From: Macrotrachela quadricornifera
Lineage: Eukaryota > Rotifera > Eurotatoria > Philodinida > Philodinidae
DNA: 64,000 bases
NCBI GenBank assembly: GCA_022393335.1
Contig: JAJEKB010020756.1
Span: 1 to 64,000, forward strand
Reading direction: 5' to 3'
Numbering within the stretch: the stretch's first letter is position 1; each line of letters begins with the position of its first letter. Shown piece by piece: positions 62,292 through 64,000 of this stretch. A program made the translations under genes and the position numbers. Under the pieces are notes generated by a model. That model was not told where the DNA came from, did no database searches, and was given only the letters and a program-made list of their open reading frames with translations.

Positions 62292-63521
62292 GGGCATTCA
62301 AAAAGTATCTGAACTGGTTTTATTATAAAACAACAAAACATGTTACAGTTATTAATGTATGTGCTCCTTTCCGAAATATCGTCCCTCTGCCGAAATACAC
62401 TTTTGCCAACGTTCTGGAAGTTTTTGTATAGTTGCTGTAAAGTCATCTTTAGACATTCTGTTCCGACACTGGTATATTAATGATCCTAATGAACTTCGAT
62501 CATTGAAGTGCCCTCCCTTGAGCTGGTCTTTTAAAACAGGAACAAGAAAATAATCGCTAGGGGCTAGACATGAAGAATATGATAGATGACGAAGCAATTC
62601 ATATTTTAAATTATGCATAGTAGAAAAAAACAAGATGTAATGTGTGTGCTGGAGGTTTATCATGATAAAGAATATCACCAGCTGAAAATAAGTCTCGCCG
62701 TTGTTTTTTAATTTCTGAATAAAGTTCATTAACTAAAATATTTGCATAATATGTTTTCGTTGTTGTTGTAGCTGCTGATGTGGGTTCCTTGAGAATCATT
62801 CCTTTGTGATTCCAGAAAAACGAAAACAAAACTTTATTAGTTGACTTTTCTTGTTTGAATTTTGTTGTTGTTGGTGGTGGTGGTGAATCAGCTCGTTTCC
62901 ATTGTTTTTATGATTGCTTTGATTCAGGTTGATAATAACACATCCACGACTCATCAACAGTTATTATTCGAAAAAGAAAGTCATTTCCTTCAGTTGAATA
63001 GTGTGCCAAAAGTTCTTGACATGTTTAAATACGTTCGTGTCTTTAATCAGGTGTTAGTAATACCATGTACCATGTCGGTTGAAATGCCAATGGTATCTAC
63101 TATTTGCTGATTTGTAATTCGACGATCTTCGATGATATGTTCAGCAATTTAAACAATTTGATCGTCTGTTGTAGTAATTGGTCAACTACATTTAGGACCA
63201 TCTTTAAGTTTTAATTGTCCGTCTTTAAAACGATGAACCCATTCAAAAAATGTTGTACGTGATGAAGCATAGTCACCATAAACTACCACCATACGTTCGT
63301 AACTATTGGATGGAGATTGTCCTTCCGAAACAAGAAAATTTATTACTGAGCGATGCTGAAACTCTTGATTTTCTATCAATGTATAAAGGGTAATCTGACA
63401 AAACTCGTTACATTCGTGCATAGGTTTTTCATTGGCTAATGTTTATGATACCTATATGGATGAAGCACTGTTCCACCTACACATAGGTTAAAAGCTAGGA
63501 ATACTTTTTGAACGACCCACG
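62292..63521 (-). mobile_element. Mariner transposon with decayed transposase
   Basis: TIRs are GGGCATTCAAAAAGTATCTG (left) and, at the right end, the complement of GTGGGTCGTTCAAAAAGTAT; TA flanks both sides. At 1230 bp it has the normal mariner size. The minus-strand transposase is present in pieces. The N-terminal HTH has FQHRSVINFLVSEGQSPSNS and SRTTFFEWVHRFKDGQLKLK (63421-63182). Then come FSFFWNHKGMILKEP and ILYHDKPPAH with the second Asp (62829-62611). The end has LAPSDYFLVPVLKDQLKGGH with the third Asp and LPERWQKCISAEGRYF (62580-62352). Frameshifts separate the parts, so it is probably inactive but younger than the other mariners here. Confidence 0.88.
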
Positions 63522-64000
63522 TACATTTCTTTTTTATTAAGAAAAAGTGTACTCTGTTTCTGTTCATTTATATACATTTTCTTTAAATGGATATCTTGAT
63601 TAAAAAAAGTATTCAAGACAAGATACACACACCAGAAAGTATTTATTTTCTAAAAAACTTTGAATAAACTTCACAAAAAAAAGAGACAAAGACATATTAC
63701 ATACACCGATATATTTCTAAATAGTTACATAAAAGAAAAACATTCGAAACAATACCAGAAAAAGCTTCAAAAATCGAAGAATTAGAAAGTCTTCACAAAA
63801 ATTTGGAAAATCTTAGTCAAATACTCAGACAAGTTGAGCCTGGAAAAATCAAAAAAAGTCAGGAACCAGAAAATGGTTGATAAAAAGCTTAAAAATTGAA
63901 AATTTTTCTACCATATCGGAGAATCTGTCAACCCTGATTGTGATATATTGTCATATATTACGTCAAAAAATCAATTATTTGATGATTTATATTATCACAT
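63522..64000. other. Terminal AT-rich DNA
   Basis: No gene or repeat recognised up to the window end. Confidence 0.4.

Overview
The window is eukaryotic nuclear DNA, very AT-rich, with protein genes split by short GT-AG introns (mostly 50-70 bp). The gene set points to a bdelloid rotifer, perhaps Rotaria-like. It has animal housekeeping genes (calmodulin, KIF23-type kinesin, tousled-like kinase, V-ATPase subunit F, GLTP, eEF1A methyltransferase). Next to them lie genes of bacterial type (GH36 alpha-galactosidase, GH18-CBM5/12 chitinase), an arginine-type ADP-ribosyltransferase of the sort expanded in rotifers, and many decayed DNA transposons. The assignment rests on sequence character and remembered families, not on a search.

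Layout. 1-7 kb: a foldback repeat relic, an intronless bacterial-type alpha-galactosidase (1746-3941, +), and a 7TM receptor ORF broken by one early TAG (4539-5480, +). 7-13 kb: a hAT/ZMYM-like zinc-finger relic and two terminal-inverted-repeat (TIR) elements. 13-25.5 kb: the gene-dense part, with a methyltransferase (-), an unknown two-exon gene with a one-base frameshift, a glycolipid transfer protein (+), a KIF23-like kinesin (+, 17 exons) and a chitinase (-, 6 exons). 26-28.6 kb: two transposase relics and a 482-bp near-perfect palindrome. 30.9-33.9 kb: calmodulin with a long first intron holding a TG microsatellite and an N gap.

35-46 kb is a transposon graveyard: a cytochrome P450 pseudogene, a mariner, a piggyBac relic, a foldback element, and a composite 6.5-kb TIR element with about 34-bp minisatellite blocks in alternating orientation. 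47.1-49.5 kb: a four-exon ADP-ribosyltransferase with one transmembrane helix and a glycosylatable ectodomain. 50-64 kb: a non-autonomous mariner, a 5S rRNA gene, a small secreted peptide precursor, V-ATPase subunit F (-), tousled-like kinase (+), a foldback MITE and a decayed mariner.

The genes do not form an operon or pathway. The two glycosidases fit use or remodelling of dietary and microbial polysaccharide, and both probably came by horizontal transfer. The ADP-ribosyltransferase, receptor and peptide precursor are signalling-type genes of rapidly evolving families. The rest are conserved cell-biology genes embedded in repeat-rich DNA. Exon boundaries were worked out by hand from reading frame, GT-AG signals and family alignment from memory.
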